From: Piliocolobus tephrosceles
Taxonomy: Eukaryota > Chordata > Mammalia > Primates > Cercopithecidae
Direction: 5' to 3'
NCBI RefSeq assembly: GCF_002776525.5
Contig: NC_045436.1
Span: forward strand, 49,335,313-49,399,312
Length of the DNA: 64,000 nucleotides
Shown: one piece after another, positions 11,501-20,410 of the stretch
How the letters are laid out: every line of letters starts with the position of its first letter
Numbering within the stretch: position 1 is the stretch's first letter
Notes under the pieces: generated by a model
Told to the model about the DNA's origin: nothing
Database searches by the model: none
What the model saw: only the letters and a program-made list of their open reading frames with translations
Program-made: the position numbers and the translations under genes

Positions 11501-12699
11501 AGGTTAACAGTTTAGCTGATTATGGGCCTTCAATAAATTTAAAAATTCATAAATATTTTCTTTCAGAAGTCTTCAACGTCGTATATGAAAGCCAGACATT
11601 GTTCAAGTCAGATGCCTTATTATATTAAATTATTTAACCTTGAGAGTAGAAATATATATGAAACAGAACGAAAGACTTTTAAAAAACTTCTCTGCCATGG
11701 ACTTTAGATAACCTTTCCCCTAATAACCATGAAACCATTATATACATACTAAAATACATGAATAAGAAAATAAACCCTATTAATTCATACTCCTCTCAAA
11801 ATTTATGAAATGGTCTAGGACTTAGTAAACCCCTTCTTGATAAAAAATGAGAATTAACAACGTACACAGAATCTTGCGAGAGGAGGGGAAGGAAGCAAAT
11901 ACTTAAGGCAGCAAACTTTTGAAACACCCCTAGTTCATGAGGCATGTCACCTATATACAATTGGTTCACTAGGTAAAAGGAGATCATTAAAATAGCTCCA
12001 TGAGGCCAGTTTTGTTAGGCTAGACAGAGTGCATGCTTCAAATGTAATGAAAATCTATAGCTTTAAAAATATTACATAATCAAGATTTTCAGTTAAATAA
12101 GGCCGACCTTTTCTCTTAATAAGGAGGTTTTATTACATAGGGATAGATATTAATATAACATACTCAAAGCGCTAATGCTGAAAAAGGCTAGTCAAATTCA
12201 CCCTTTTGGGATTTTGCCTTTGTGTTGCTACTTCCTCAATATTTAAAGGTCAGAATTCACACACCCAGCTGAGGTTAGGAAGGCCCAGGAGATCTGGACT
12301 AGTGATTCTGATAGAGCAGATGGCAAGGGCCGTGTGGTCGTTGACTCAGGCTACGTGCCCAGGCAATGGTTGTAAATTTAAGTGGATTTAGAACTGCCTT
12401 CAGTTTTCACTCTCTTCTACACCACAGAGCTTTCTAGAGTGTGTTCTATTCTGTGGGACATAACAGGATTTTGGCAATGTTAGATTAAACAAAGTTAAAC
12501 ATGCTTTGCTTCAAGATTTCTTGTGACCTTCAATGTGGTAATAACTCTTTGGAGAGATGCAGTACAGAACATCTAAACTTACTTAGCTCAGAAGCCTTTC
12601 TGGTAAAGCATCTTATGGAACAAAGTTTTTCAGACACACTTCTGAAAACGCTGTAATAATACATCCATTACACTGCCAAAGTAAACAGTGTAAATCAGC
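11501..12699. other. Unique intergenic sequence
   Basis: A+T-rich; no gene, RNA gene or named repeat recognised. Confidence 0.5.
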
Positions 12700-13080
12700 T
12701 TAAATCCTTTTAATGGCAGCCACTGTCCCAAGGATATAGTCTAAACTGGATGGCCTTGAACAATCCAGGTCCTGCTTGTCTCCCCAGCCTCCATTTCATT
12801 TCTCATCACACCCTTTCACACTCACAATCCTATGAGAAGGAACTACTGGTGGATTTTTTTGGAGATGGAGTCTTAACTCCTCCAAGCATGCACTCTTTTG
12901 CTTGTTCCTACATACGCTCCGTATTAGATCCATTATGGCACATACTGCCCTGATTCTAGCTGGCCGTCATTGAGGTTGGGACTGTGTACTATACACTGTT
13001 ATTATGCTGTTCACTTGGTGCCTACCACAGTGTGTGGCACACAGAAGGCCATAAATATATTCATGGAATTATCGAAATGA
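12700..13080 (+). repeat. L2 3' portion
   Basis: Diverged L2: GGATATAGTCTAAACTGG, then AGGTTGGGACTGTGTA and a tail ending ATAAATATATTCATGGAA. Confidence 0.65.
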
Positions 13081-14593
13081 TACCTACTGCTAGACAGCTG
13101 AGGGCACAGTAATTTAGGATGTTGGTAATTTAGGAGTGCCTGGGCCCCACTTTGGAAAGATATAAAGGTTTGGTTTCTCCTATGTGGGCAGCAGAGGGCT
13201 CCTATTCTTCCTTAGCCACAAGATACTCTTTGATGAAAGCAGATCTATTGATCCATAGTGAGAGGGAAGCAGAGATGGCACATAGACTGGAATTTCCACA
13301 CAAAGGTCTCTTTCTTGTCACTGGGACACTAGGCTCTATCAGGTGAATATAGGAAGATGGCACAGACTTGGCGTAAAGGAAATGGAACCTGGTTGAACTC
13401 CTCAGAACTGCCAACTTTGGCTCAGAGCCAGGACCGCAGGATAACCTGGTGTAGGTTGTAGGTGTAGGTACTTATTCATCAAGCCCTTCTTTCCTTGGCA
13501 TCCAGAGAGATGTCATCACAGTTGGGGATGCAGTCATAGTCATTTCTTTCTCATCACTGCTATGGCATCTCAATTTTTTTTTTGTCATTCAAGAACAATA
13601 GCATTGATGCTGTGTCTACCACTTTCATCCTGAAGTTTTGCCTTGTAGCAGGCTCACAGAAAAGACAAAGATGGTCATGCTATCAGTGTTCCACAGTGAG
13701 AAGGGACTAAAATTGTTTCTCCAGAACTTGGATTTCTGTCTGACTTTCAAAGGGTTCTTTAGGATGGTGACCAACAAAGCTGGCAACCTTGCAGGACCAT
13801 ATCATGAGATCCAGAAATAGCCAGCATAAAGGTCTCTGTTGCTTCTAAGGTCACTGGAGTAGATTAACATCTCTAATTCAAGGTGACTGGCATATGTTGC
13901 TCAAGATGCAAGCCTTGTTTGCTTCTTGCTTCTTGCTTCTAATCTTCCTGCACAATGAGAATGGGGTTTCTGATCTCTGGTATGTCACAGTAGAGTCCTG
14001 CAAAGGTTGGTTTCTCAAAGATTCTGCCCCTCTGGCCGTCACACAGCTTCCCAGTTCTTTCTTTCCCCACATCTGTGGCTTGGAGCTTGTGGCTGCCACT
14101 CCCATCTTGGAGAGATAAAAGACGGGTGCCCGTGTGTGCGCTTTGTTTCTGTGTACGTATGTAACAGTTTTTCTTTTGGTTATAGCCCATTCATGCACTA
14201 AAATCAGGCAGCAAAGTATACTATGGTTGTGCAAGAAGGGTTCCATTTGTCATTGGGGAACTCTGTGGTAAAACCACAAGTGTGCTGTCCCACCTGCTGG
14301 TTCCCCAAAGGGAAGGATGCAAATTCTTGTGTCTTTTTGATTTCCCTTCATGGTAGGAGAGGTAAACAGCTTGATGGGAATACATGGTGCTGCTATTGTT
14401 GTCATTTTTTCCCCAGAATGAGAAACTCTCAATGAATAATTAAATTCTGAGTCACAGTTAAAAGCTAAAATGAGAACCCAACTCTCAAATACTAAAGACC
14501 CAGTGCTTAAGACCCTCAAATTTGTTGCCTCTGTACATAAAGCTGCAGTCTTGTATGGGTGATGGAGGCAAGTGGAGTAGGAGAAGGGATAAC
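13081..14593. other. Unclassified intergenic sequence
   Basis: More balanced base composition than its surroundings. Two minus-strand frames (13939-14190 and 13878-14246) overlap. The region resembles a decayed exon or processed pseudogene in feel, but I matched it to no protein. Left unclassified. Confidence 0.35.
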
Positions 14594-14924
14594 AATTAAA
14601 CTACAGTGTGGCCGGGCGTGGTGGCTCACTCCTGTAATCCCAGCACTTTGGGAGGCCAAGGCAGGTGGATCTTCTGAGGTCAGGAGTTCGAGACCAGCCT
14701 GGCCAACATGGTGAAACCCCGTCTCTATGAAAACTACAAAAATTAGCTAGGTGTGGTGGCGTGCACCTGTAATCTCAGCTACTCAGGAGGCTGAGCCAGG
14801 AGAATCACTGGAACCTGGGAGGTAGACGCTGCAGTGAGCCAAGATGGTGCCACTGCACTTCAGCGTAGGCAACAGATCAGCAAGATACCGTCTTAAAAAA
14901 AAAAAAAAGAATTAAACTACAGTG
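14594..14924 (+). repeat. Alu with 15-bp target-site duplication
   Basis: The Alu (14609-14909) is flanked by AATTAAACTACAGTG at 14594-14608 and 14910-14924, both exact, proving insertion by target-primed reverse transcription. Confidence 0.97.
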
Positions 14925-16440
14925 AAGAGGGAGCAAAGCAAATGCAGAGTCATAGCTTCCCCTCTGTGGCGAAGCCATGTGTTTCCTGAGTTATAGAGAT
15001 ATTATTTAGTGAATATGTGAAAAAGATAAAGGCCACTTTGCTACCTCTTTTTTTAATTTCTTATAATTCTCTACATATTTTCAGAATCTGAATGGGCTCA
15101 TTTGGTACAGACCTAGTCCAGTTAATTTTTCTGAGACTTGAAGAGGGGCAGTTTGATACAGAAATTTGTATATTAACTAAATAGCCTTCAGAAAAAGTAT
15201 GACAACTTCAATGAAATATACACTCTCTTAAGTTGGTTTTACTACTTGGAGGTAGCCTCACACCATATTAAATATTTCACTGCCCATTTTACCATATATC
15301 CAGTGAATATTTAAAATATTGTTCACTATATAGACCTGATTAATTGAAGAAAAATATAGCCTCTTATTGTTGACATTATGAGTTTAGAAATAGCATCCTA
15401 TGCTAATCTGCAATGCCAAGAAATGAAGATGGTTTAAATCAGATCTCATGACTAATGCATAAGATCCAAAGTTCTTTTATTCCTGGCTATTTTAGAAAAC
15501 TGGGGTGTATTTTTACCCTAAAAACTAATTCTTAAGATTTACTGAAATAATACAAAATGACTTATAACTAACATCTCACAATCAAGATTTATAGTTTACT
15601 GATTATTACAGAAATGATAATTTCCCCAACTGAATTTTAAAAAATATGTATATGCAATGGTTTAAGTCCATATTCAAGAATATTTGATCCTTAGTTGTTG
15701 CTATTTTTGTTTTCAGATAATATCAGGAAAGATAATGTGCTTTAATAAAATGGAAAGTTTAGATTGATTTCTGCATTTGCTGGTCCATTTTAATTGTACT
15801 TATTGTGAATTCATTGAAATGGAAAGAAATATATCCAGCAATAAAGTAGGCCTGTTATTTCTGCTTGTTTTTGTTTTGGTCATGACAAACTGTGAAATGC
15901 TGTGTTTTTTCTATAGTTCTAGTCCATGAAATCTGCAATCTTTCCACTTGATTTACGAAGGACCCTTAATTACTGCTGTCATTAGCACCTAGTGTTCAAA
16001 ACAGTCTGTTTAAATGTACTGTTAGTCTCACCTCCAAGTCCCTGCTTGCTTTATTTTTTTCCAAGGGTAAGTAAAACAATAATTGACTTAGTAACAACAA
16101 TCATTATGTACAGTGAATTAAATAATATTAAACATTTTTAAAGCCTATTTCCATTTATTTAGAATTTGGTATTTGTGTGTTCAGACTGGCCTAGACTTAG
16201 AACAAGTGTCCATAAGTAGCGCTGTTACTAGCGCAGACTTATTACTTGGGTTTTAAAAACAAGTCATTCATTTGCCTTTTTCTTTCCATATGGATAGGGA
16301 TGACAGACAACTGCTGTAAAGCTTCAATGTTTCTGCCTGGTCATGCACATTTCTGCAATATAATGCATAAATGTATAACAACAACTTGGGATCGCTTGAT
16401 AACCTCCCTTGGAATAAGGAAACCCAACCAGGCGCGTCCC
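14925..16440. other. Unique A+T-rich sequence upstream of the MAML3 CpG island
   Basis: Notably free of recognisable repeats for about 1.5 kb. Such a repeat-poor stretch next to a promoter may hold distal promoter elements, but I see no specific site strong enough to name. Confidence 0.5.
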
Positions 16441-16505
16441 CGCGCACGCGCGCGCGCGTACACAGACACACACACACTCACACACGCTCTCACGCACACA
16501 CACAG
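16441..16505. repeat. Alternating CG then CA purine-pyrimidine tract
   Basis: A CGCG-rich alternating run grades into interrupted CA repeats immediately upstream of the CpG island. This composition is the classic one for Z-DNA formation under negative supercoiling. Confidence 0.88.
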
Positions 16506-16794
16506 GTCAAAAGTTGATTTATTTCTGAGATCTCCTAGAATCTTTCTTCTCCCCGTTGCTGGCGGCTCTGGGCTTCTCCGCCGGGCGGTAGTGTGGTTGG
16601 GGGCGTGGGAGGGGCGCGGGGCGCCGAGGCGACGGAGGCGGGAGCCGGGTGCTGGTGCGTGCCGCGCCCGCTCCTGCCGGGTGAGAGTCCGGGCCGGGTT
16701 TTGCGCCGTGTCCGCGGGCTTGTCTCACGGCCTCCAGCCGCCGCCGCTGCCGTGTTTACTGAGCTCGCGCGTCCTGATATCACTCCGCTGGCAT

Positions 16795-16857
16795 GGAGGA
16801 GGAGGAGGAGGTGGAGGAGCGAGAGGAGGAGGAGGAGGCGGCGGCGGCGGCGGCGGC
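16795..16857 (+). repeat. GGA/GAG then (GGC)7 triplet tract
   Basis: An interrupted GGA/GAG run (16795-16836) leads directly into seven uninterrupted GGC units (16837-16857), in the likely leader or core promoter of MAML3. G-rich triplets on the RNA strand can fold and often vary in length. Confidence 0.9.
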
Positions 16858-16875
16858 GAGCAGTTGATCATTGTG

Positions 16876-17031
16876 ATGGTGGCAGGAGCAGCGGCGGCAG
16901 CGGCAGCCCAGCCGAGCGTTAGGTGCTGCTCTCCGCGCGGCGTTTTGCAAAGGACTTCACCGATCTACTTTTGCAGTCGCCTCGGACTGTCCATGTGTTT
17001 ACTTCCCCCAGCCCGAGGATTCGATATCTAG
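16876..17031 (+). other. Upstream ORF 1 in MAML3 leader (51 codons)
   Basis: The ATG lies in a good context (G at -3, G at +4) and opens a 51-codon frame starting MVAGAAAAAAAQPSV, with a run of seven alanines, and ending at TAG 17029-17031. The same frame is open far upstream without an ATG near the triplet tract, which reflects G+C content and not a longer protein. No known domain. It ends 611 bp before the MAML3 start, so re-initiation is possible. Whether it is translated depends on the start site lying upstream of 16876. Confidence 0.45.
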
Positions 17032-17042
17032 GTTCCTGTGAA

Positions 17043-17159
17043 ATGCAACTGAACAGCCAAAGTACTTTGAGAACACGGGGCGGCATAAACACCAAAACTT
17101 TTTTGTGGAAGGAAAATGCAATAAGCAAGCTTGCCGTTTTCCGATGCGGTGTGGAGTGA
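17043..17159 (+). other. Upstream ORF 2 in MAML3 leader (38 codons)
   Basis: The ATG at 17043 has G at -3 but C at +4, a moderate context. It begins 11 bases after the stop of uORF 1 and encodes a short peptide starting MQLNSQSTLRTRGG with no recognisable domain, ending at TGA 17157-17159. Confidence 0.4.
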
Positions 17160-17283
17160 GTGTGTGTCGCGCGTGTCCGCACTGGAGGCATATGCTTGTG
17201 TGTGTACATGGGGTGTGTTTTTCGGTACGTAGGGAGAAAATGCTTGCCAACCACCGGAAATCTCCTGGAATTTATTAGAAAAT

Positions 17284-17328
17284 AATGGATTATAAAAAGA
17301 AGGCAGGCGAGGAGCGGATCTCCCCTTG
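17284..17328 (+). other. Upstream ORF 3 in MAML3 leader (14 codons)
   Basis: The ATG at 17284 has A at -3 and G at +4, as strong a context as the MAML3 start itself. It encodes MDYKKKAGEERISP then TGA. With the strongest context of the uORFs, it is the most likely to capture scanning ribosomes. Confidence 0.45.
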
Positions 17329-17476
17329 AGTTGCAACCCGATTTGCTGCTGGCTCAGTTTGTTGTGATTCTTTTTGTTGATAGGTGTCTGATGGTATTCC
17401 GATAACGTTCCCCCCTTTTCTTCCCCTCGAGCTTTTACAGTTTAAAAAAAGGAAACAAAAAACCACCCCAAAATCT

Positions 17477-17495
17477 CCCCCCCCCCCTTTTTTTT
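17477..17495 (+). repeat. C11-T8 homopolymer junction in the leader
   Basis: Eleven C followed by eight T, preceded by an A-rich stretch. It is a pyrimidine tract in the leader about 150 bp before the start codon and is prone to length error in sequencing. Confidence 0.85.
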
Positions 17496-17642
17496 CGCCC
17501 CGTCGGGATCGCCGTTTCCATCCATGTGCTTGCGTCTCCCCCGCGTTCCACTTAAACTATTTTAATCCTTGGACCCAAGGAGGAGGCTGATAGGGGGGTG
17601 GATAAAAAAAGTTCTTCCAAAATAGTGTGCCCGGGGAGCAGG

Positions 17643-18110
17643 ATGGGGGATTTCGCAGCCCCCGCTGCTGCCGCGAATGGCAGTAGTATTTGCATCAACA
17701 GTAGCCTGAACAGCAGCCTCGGCGGGGCCGGGATCGGTGTGAATAATACTCCCAATAGTACTCCCGCTGCTCCGAGTAGCAATCACCCGGCTGCCGGTGG
17801 CTGCGGCGGCTCCGGGGGCCCCGGCGGCGGCTCGGCGGCCGTTCCCAAGCACAGCACCGTGGTGGAGCGGCTCCGCCAGCGCATCGAGGGCTGCCGGCGG
17901 CACCACGTCAACTGCGAGAACAGGTACCAGCAGGCTCAGGTGGAGCAGCTGGAGCTGGAGCGCCGGGACACCGTGAGCCTCTACCAGCGGACCCTGGAGC
18001 AGAGGGCCAAGAAATCGAGCGCCGGCACCGGCAAACAGCAGCACCCGAGCAAACCCCAGCAAGATGCGGAGGCTGCCTCGGCGGAGCAGAGGAACCACAC
18101 GCTGATCATG
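17643..18110 (+). CDS. MAML3: MAML3 coding exon 1 (N-terminal 156 residues, partial gene)
   Basis: Mastermind-like 3 is a nuclear co-activator that joins the Notch intracellular domain and CSL/RBPJ on target promoters and recruits p300. The exon encodes exactly 156 codons, beginning MGDFAAPAAAANGSS and ending NHTLIM. Residues 1-66 are a low-complexity Ala/Gly/Ser/Asn region. About residues 70-125 are the MamL-1 domain: KHSTVVERLRQRIEGCRRHH starts the long basic helix that lies in the Notch ankyrin/CSL groove, followed by CENRYQQAQVEQLELERRDT. A Gln/Lys linker follows. The ATG has a strong context (A at -3, G at +4) and is the first ATG in frame after a TAA at 17553-17555. The exon ends at a GT donor in phase 0; in the known human protein the next residues come from exon 2. 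The reading frame is intact. Full MAML3 is over 1,100 residues, so most of it lies outside the window. Identification is from recognising the protein sequence; MAML1 and MAML2 differ clearly here. Confidence 0.97.
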
Positions 18111-18116
18111 GTGAGG
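18108..18116 (+). other. MAML3: Splice donor of MAML3 exon 1
   Basis: The junction reads ATG|GTGAGG with GT at 18111-18112. It matches the mammalian donor consensus at -1 G and +1 to +5 GTGAG. It falls directly after codon 156, so the intron is phase 0. Reading through it gives a Gly/Trp-rich tail that ends at 18170, unlike any MAML protein, which supports splicing here. Confidence 0.93.
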
Positions 18117-19619
18117 GCGCACGGGCAGCGGGCTTGCGGCGCGCGTTGGGGGTTGTGGTGGTGGTGGTAGTGGGGGGCGCGTGGAGCTTCTTACATAGGG
18201 GTACAAGGGTCTGATTTGCACGGTGGGTGAAGTGGGCTGAAGCCGAAGGGTTAACGTCAACTTTTCTTAGGGAAAAAGCTGCCGTCGCCGCTACCTGTTA
18301 ATCTGTCAAGGTTGTCAGATTTGGGGAGGAGGGGGCGAGAGGGGAGAAGCCAGTCACGACTGCGAGGGGCGGAGGGAGCCTAGAGGAACGTCGAAGTGAG
18401 GTGCTGGAAAAGTTTCCCCCCTTCCCTTTCTTAGATACCGATTTGAAAGAGTGAACCCCTGAGTTGAAACCTTGCTCCTCCTCTTCGCCGCTTCCCACCC
18501 CACCTCTAGCCGCGCCGCCTCTTCTCCCCAGACCCGTCCCCCTACGCCCACCCCTCTGCACATCCGCTGGGTGCGTGGAGATATTGATGCTGTCGCAGAT
18601 TCTGGGCGGGCACCAGGCCCTCAACCCCTAGGGGGAAGCGGGGAAGGAGAGCCTCTCGCCTCCTCTCCCCTGCTCACCCACTTTGGGCTGAGAAAGTCTG
18701 AGAGTTTTGTGAATGAACTTTGAAGTGGGTGAGAAACGAGCGAGGGTGGTTGCGCGCGGGGGTGCTCCAGGGAGCGCGCGCGGATGCGGGGCGCGGATGC
18801 GCTCCGCTGGTTGCTCGAGACTTGAGGCCAGCCCGGCAGGTGGAGCGGCTGGGAGGGTTAAGAGGGGAGCGGCCTGGAGGGGGCGGGAGGGGAAAGCAAC
18901 ACCCAAGGTTTGCGCCAAGAGGCCCCACCATACAACTTCGCTTGGGATTCTTTCCTTTTTTCCTTTTAAACTTGCTTGCACGGAGTCCTCCGCTTGGCTC
19001 CCCCCGCCCCACTGCCCACCAACTTTGGGGGCCTGCCTAATAAGCCCAGAGCTGTGGAAGGTAGCAGGGAGGTAAAAGAGGCTTAAATGGCTGGGTGGGC
19101 GGGTTCGAGGTAGGATGAGCAGCCAATGGCTTAACTTCTCCAGGAGGAAGGGGCAGTTCCCACCCCCAAGCCGGAGGCTAGAATCCTTTCTCTTATCTCC
19201 CTTCTCCGGTTCTTTTGCTTTCCTTTCTGGGTGAGGGGAGGCCGGAAGCTTGGGAAGGGTGTCTGCGCCCCCTCCCCCACCGCGCCGCCCGGGTGCTGGG
19301 TGGGCCGGGCGACGGGAATCCTGAGCGTGCCGGGGCCGCGCACCTTCGCCCGTTTCCCGTGCAGACCGCCCTGCGATCGGCGGCGCAGAGCCCGGCAGGG
19401 GCGGCTCTCCCGTCGTGCGGTTTAGAAATCGCACACGTTCCCGGTCTGTGAGTCCCCGGCGCCGGGGGTGGTGCCAGTGCTGCCGCGGGCTTTCGCCGGG
19501 CGCTCGGGCCGGTGCTCGGTGACAAAGAGTAGGCTTGGGGGAGGGGAGGCGACGCCGCAGCGCTCGCTCCCCACCTCCCCCCACCCCGCACGTGAAGAGG
19601 AACAATTTGTTTATCTTGG

Positions 19620-19800
19620 GCCTCAAGAATCCTTCCCTCCTCCCAGTTCTCCGAGGGCGCCCTACCCCTCCTCCCTCCCCTCCCAGGTCGGCGCGATCCT
19701 GCCCAGTCCCGCCGGCAGCACCTTCCCTCCTCCTCTTCCTCCTCCCCCTCCCCTGCCTCCTCCTCCAGCCCCTCTTGCCCGCCTTCTCCCTCCCTTTTGG
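19620..19800 (+). repeat. C/T-rich tract (TCC/CCT-rich) in CpG-rich intron start
   Basis: A long stretch dominated by CCTCC and CTCCC blocks, with a strongly purine-rich minus strand. Such tracts can form triplex or G-rich folds. It creates long open frames in several directions, which I do not regard as genes. Confidence 0.65.
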
Positions 19801-20410
19801 AACGTGGCCATGGGGGAGGGAGCGGGAGGCGCTTTGTCCGCCTCGCGGCCCAGCTCAGCCCCCGGGGCCGCCGGGCTGGGAGGGGTGCTGCGCCCCGTGG
19901 CCCTGCCCCCTCCATCGCGGCTGTCCCCGCCCCGCCGCGCCCCCCATGCCCCCGCTCCCCTCCTCTCCCTTCCCCCTGCGGCTGAGGCTGCCCCGAGCGC
20001 GAAGAAGGGGCCGTCTCGGTTGGTTTTGAGGAAGAACGACAGTCCCGGAGTCGGGGGAGGTTCTCGCTTTACAAACAGGAAGCCGAAAACCACTGACACA
20101 CTGTAGCTTTTCTGATTGTAGCCGGAGGCGCGGCCGGTCCTGCATCTCGACTGTAGCTCCAGTCCCTTCTCCAACCTAGTTCTCTCCCAGCCCCAGCCCC
20201 CCTCGCGCCCGTCCACGGAGGAGGAGATTCATTTTGTGAACCTGAGTCTGAGAATTTAAGAGGAACTGAAGGTTTCATTCCTGCCCACCCCGCGTCCTCT
20301 TTTCGTGTGTTTGTACACCCCACGCGCATAGGTTGCGGAGAAGTTGGCTCCTTTCGGGAGGCTCCAAAATTCCCGTGCCACAGAATTTCTCACAACCTTT
20401 GGGGATCAAG

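Larger units (their letters stand above)
16750..17642 (+). other. MAML3: Putative MAML3 5' untranslated leader (approximate 5' end)
   Basis: This stretch sits between the GC-box cluster and the start codon and shows no convincing splice pair, so it is read as the exon 1 leader. It contains a GGA/GGC triplet tract, an 11-C/8-T homopolymer junction, and at least five upstream ATGs that open short frames: 16876-17031, 17043-17159, 17284-17328, 17391-17405 and 17524-17565. None is in frame with MAML3 without an intervening stop. A leader of this kind usually lowers scanning efficiency, so translational control is plausible but inferred. The 5' boundary is a guess. Confidence 0.6.
16520..20410 (+). 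promoter_or_regulatory. MAML3: MAML3 CpG-island promoter region
   Basis: Base composition changes sharply from A+T-rich flanks to G+C-rich, CpG-dense sequence over about 3.9 kb, surrounding the leader, coding exon 1 and the start of intron 1. GC-box-like motifs lie around 16599-16622 (GGGCGTGGGAGGGGCG). A CCAAT motif is at about 19121, already inside the intron. I see no TATA box at a sensible position, so a dispersed TATA-less CpG-island promoter is inferred. The exact start site cannot be read from sequence; the most likely zone is about 16550-16870. The edges are judged by eye. Confidence 0.85.

Noticed and set aside
13878..14246. Possible processed pseudogene on the minus strand
   Set aside because: Two overlapping frames look protein-like, but I could match neither to a family and saw no poly(A) tail or target-site duplication.
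16246..17031. 261-codon open frame across the promoter
   Set aside because: It crosses the CG/CA tract and the triplet tract, has homopolymeric Gly/Ala content and no domain. G+C-rich DNA lacks stops; only its last 51 codons after 16876 qualify as a uORF.
17598..17642. N-terminal extension of MAML3 by 15 codons
   Set aside because: It would need GTG as the start. The first ATG in frame after the TAA at 17553 is 17643, in a strong context.
18628..19626. 332-codon minus-strand frame in the start of intron 1
   Set aside because: CpG-island composition suppresses stops on all frames; several long frames overlap on both strands, none with recognisable domains or codon structure.
19193..20216. 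Several 160-240 codon Pro/Arg/Gly-rich frames on both strands
   Set aside because: They are produced by the C/T-rich tract and overlap one another in different frames.
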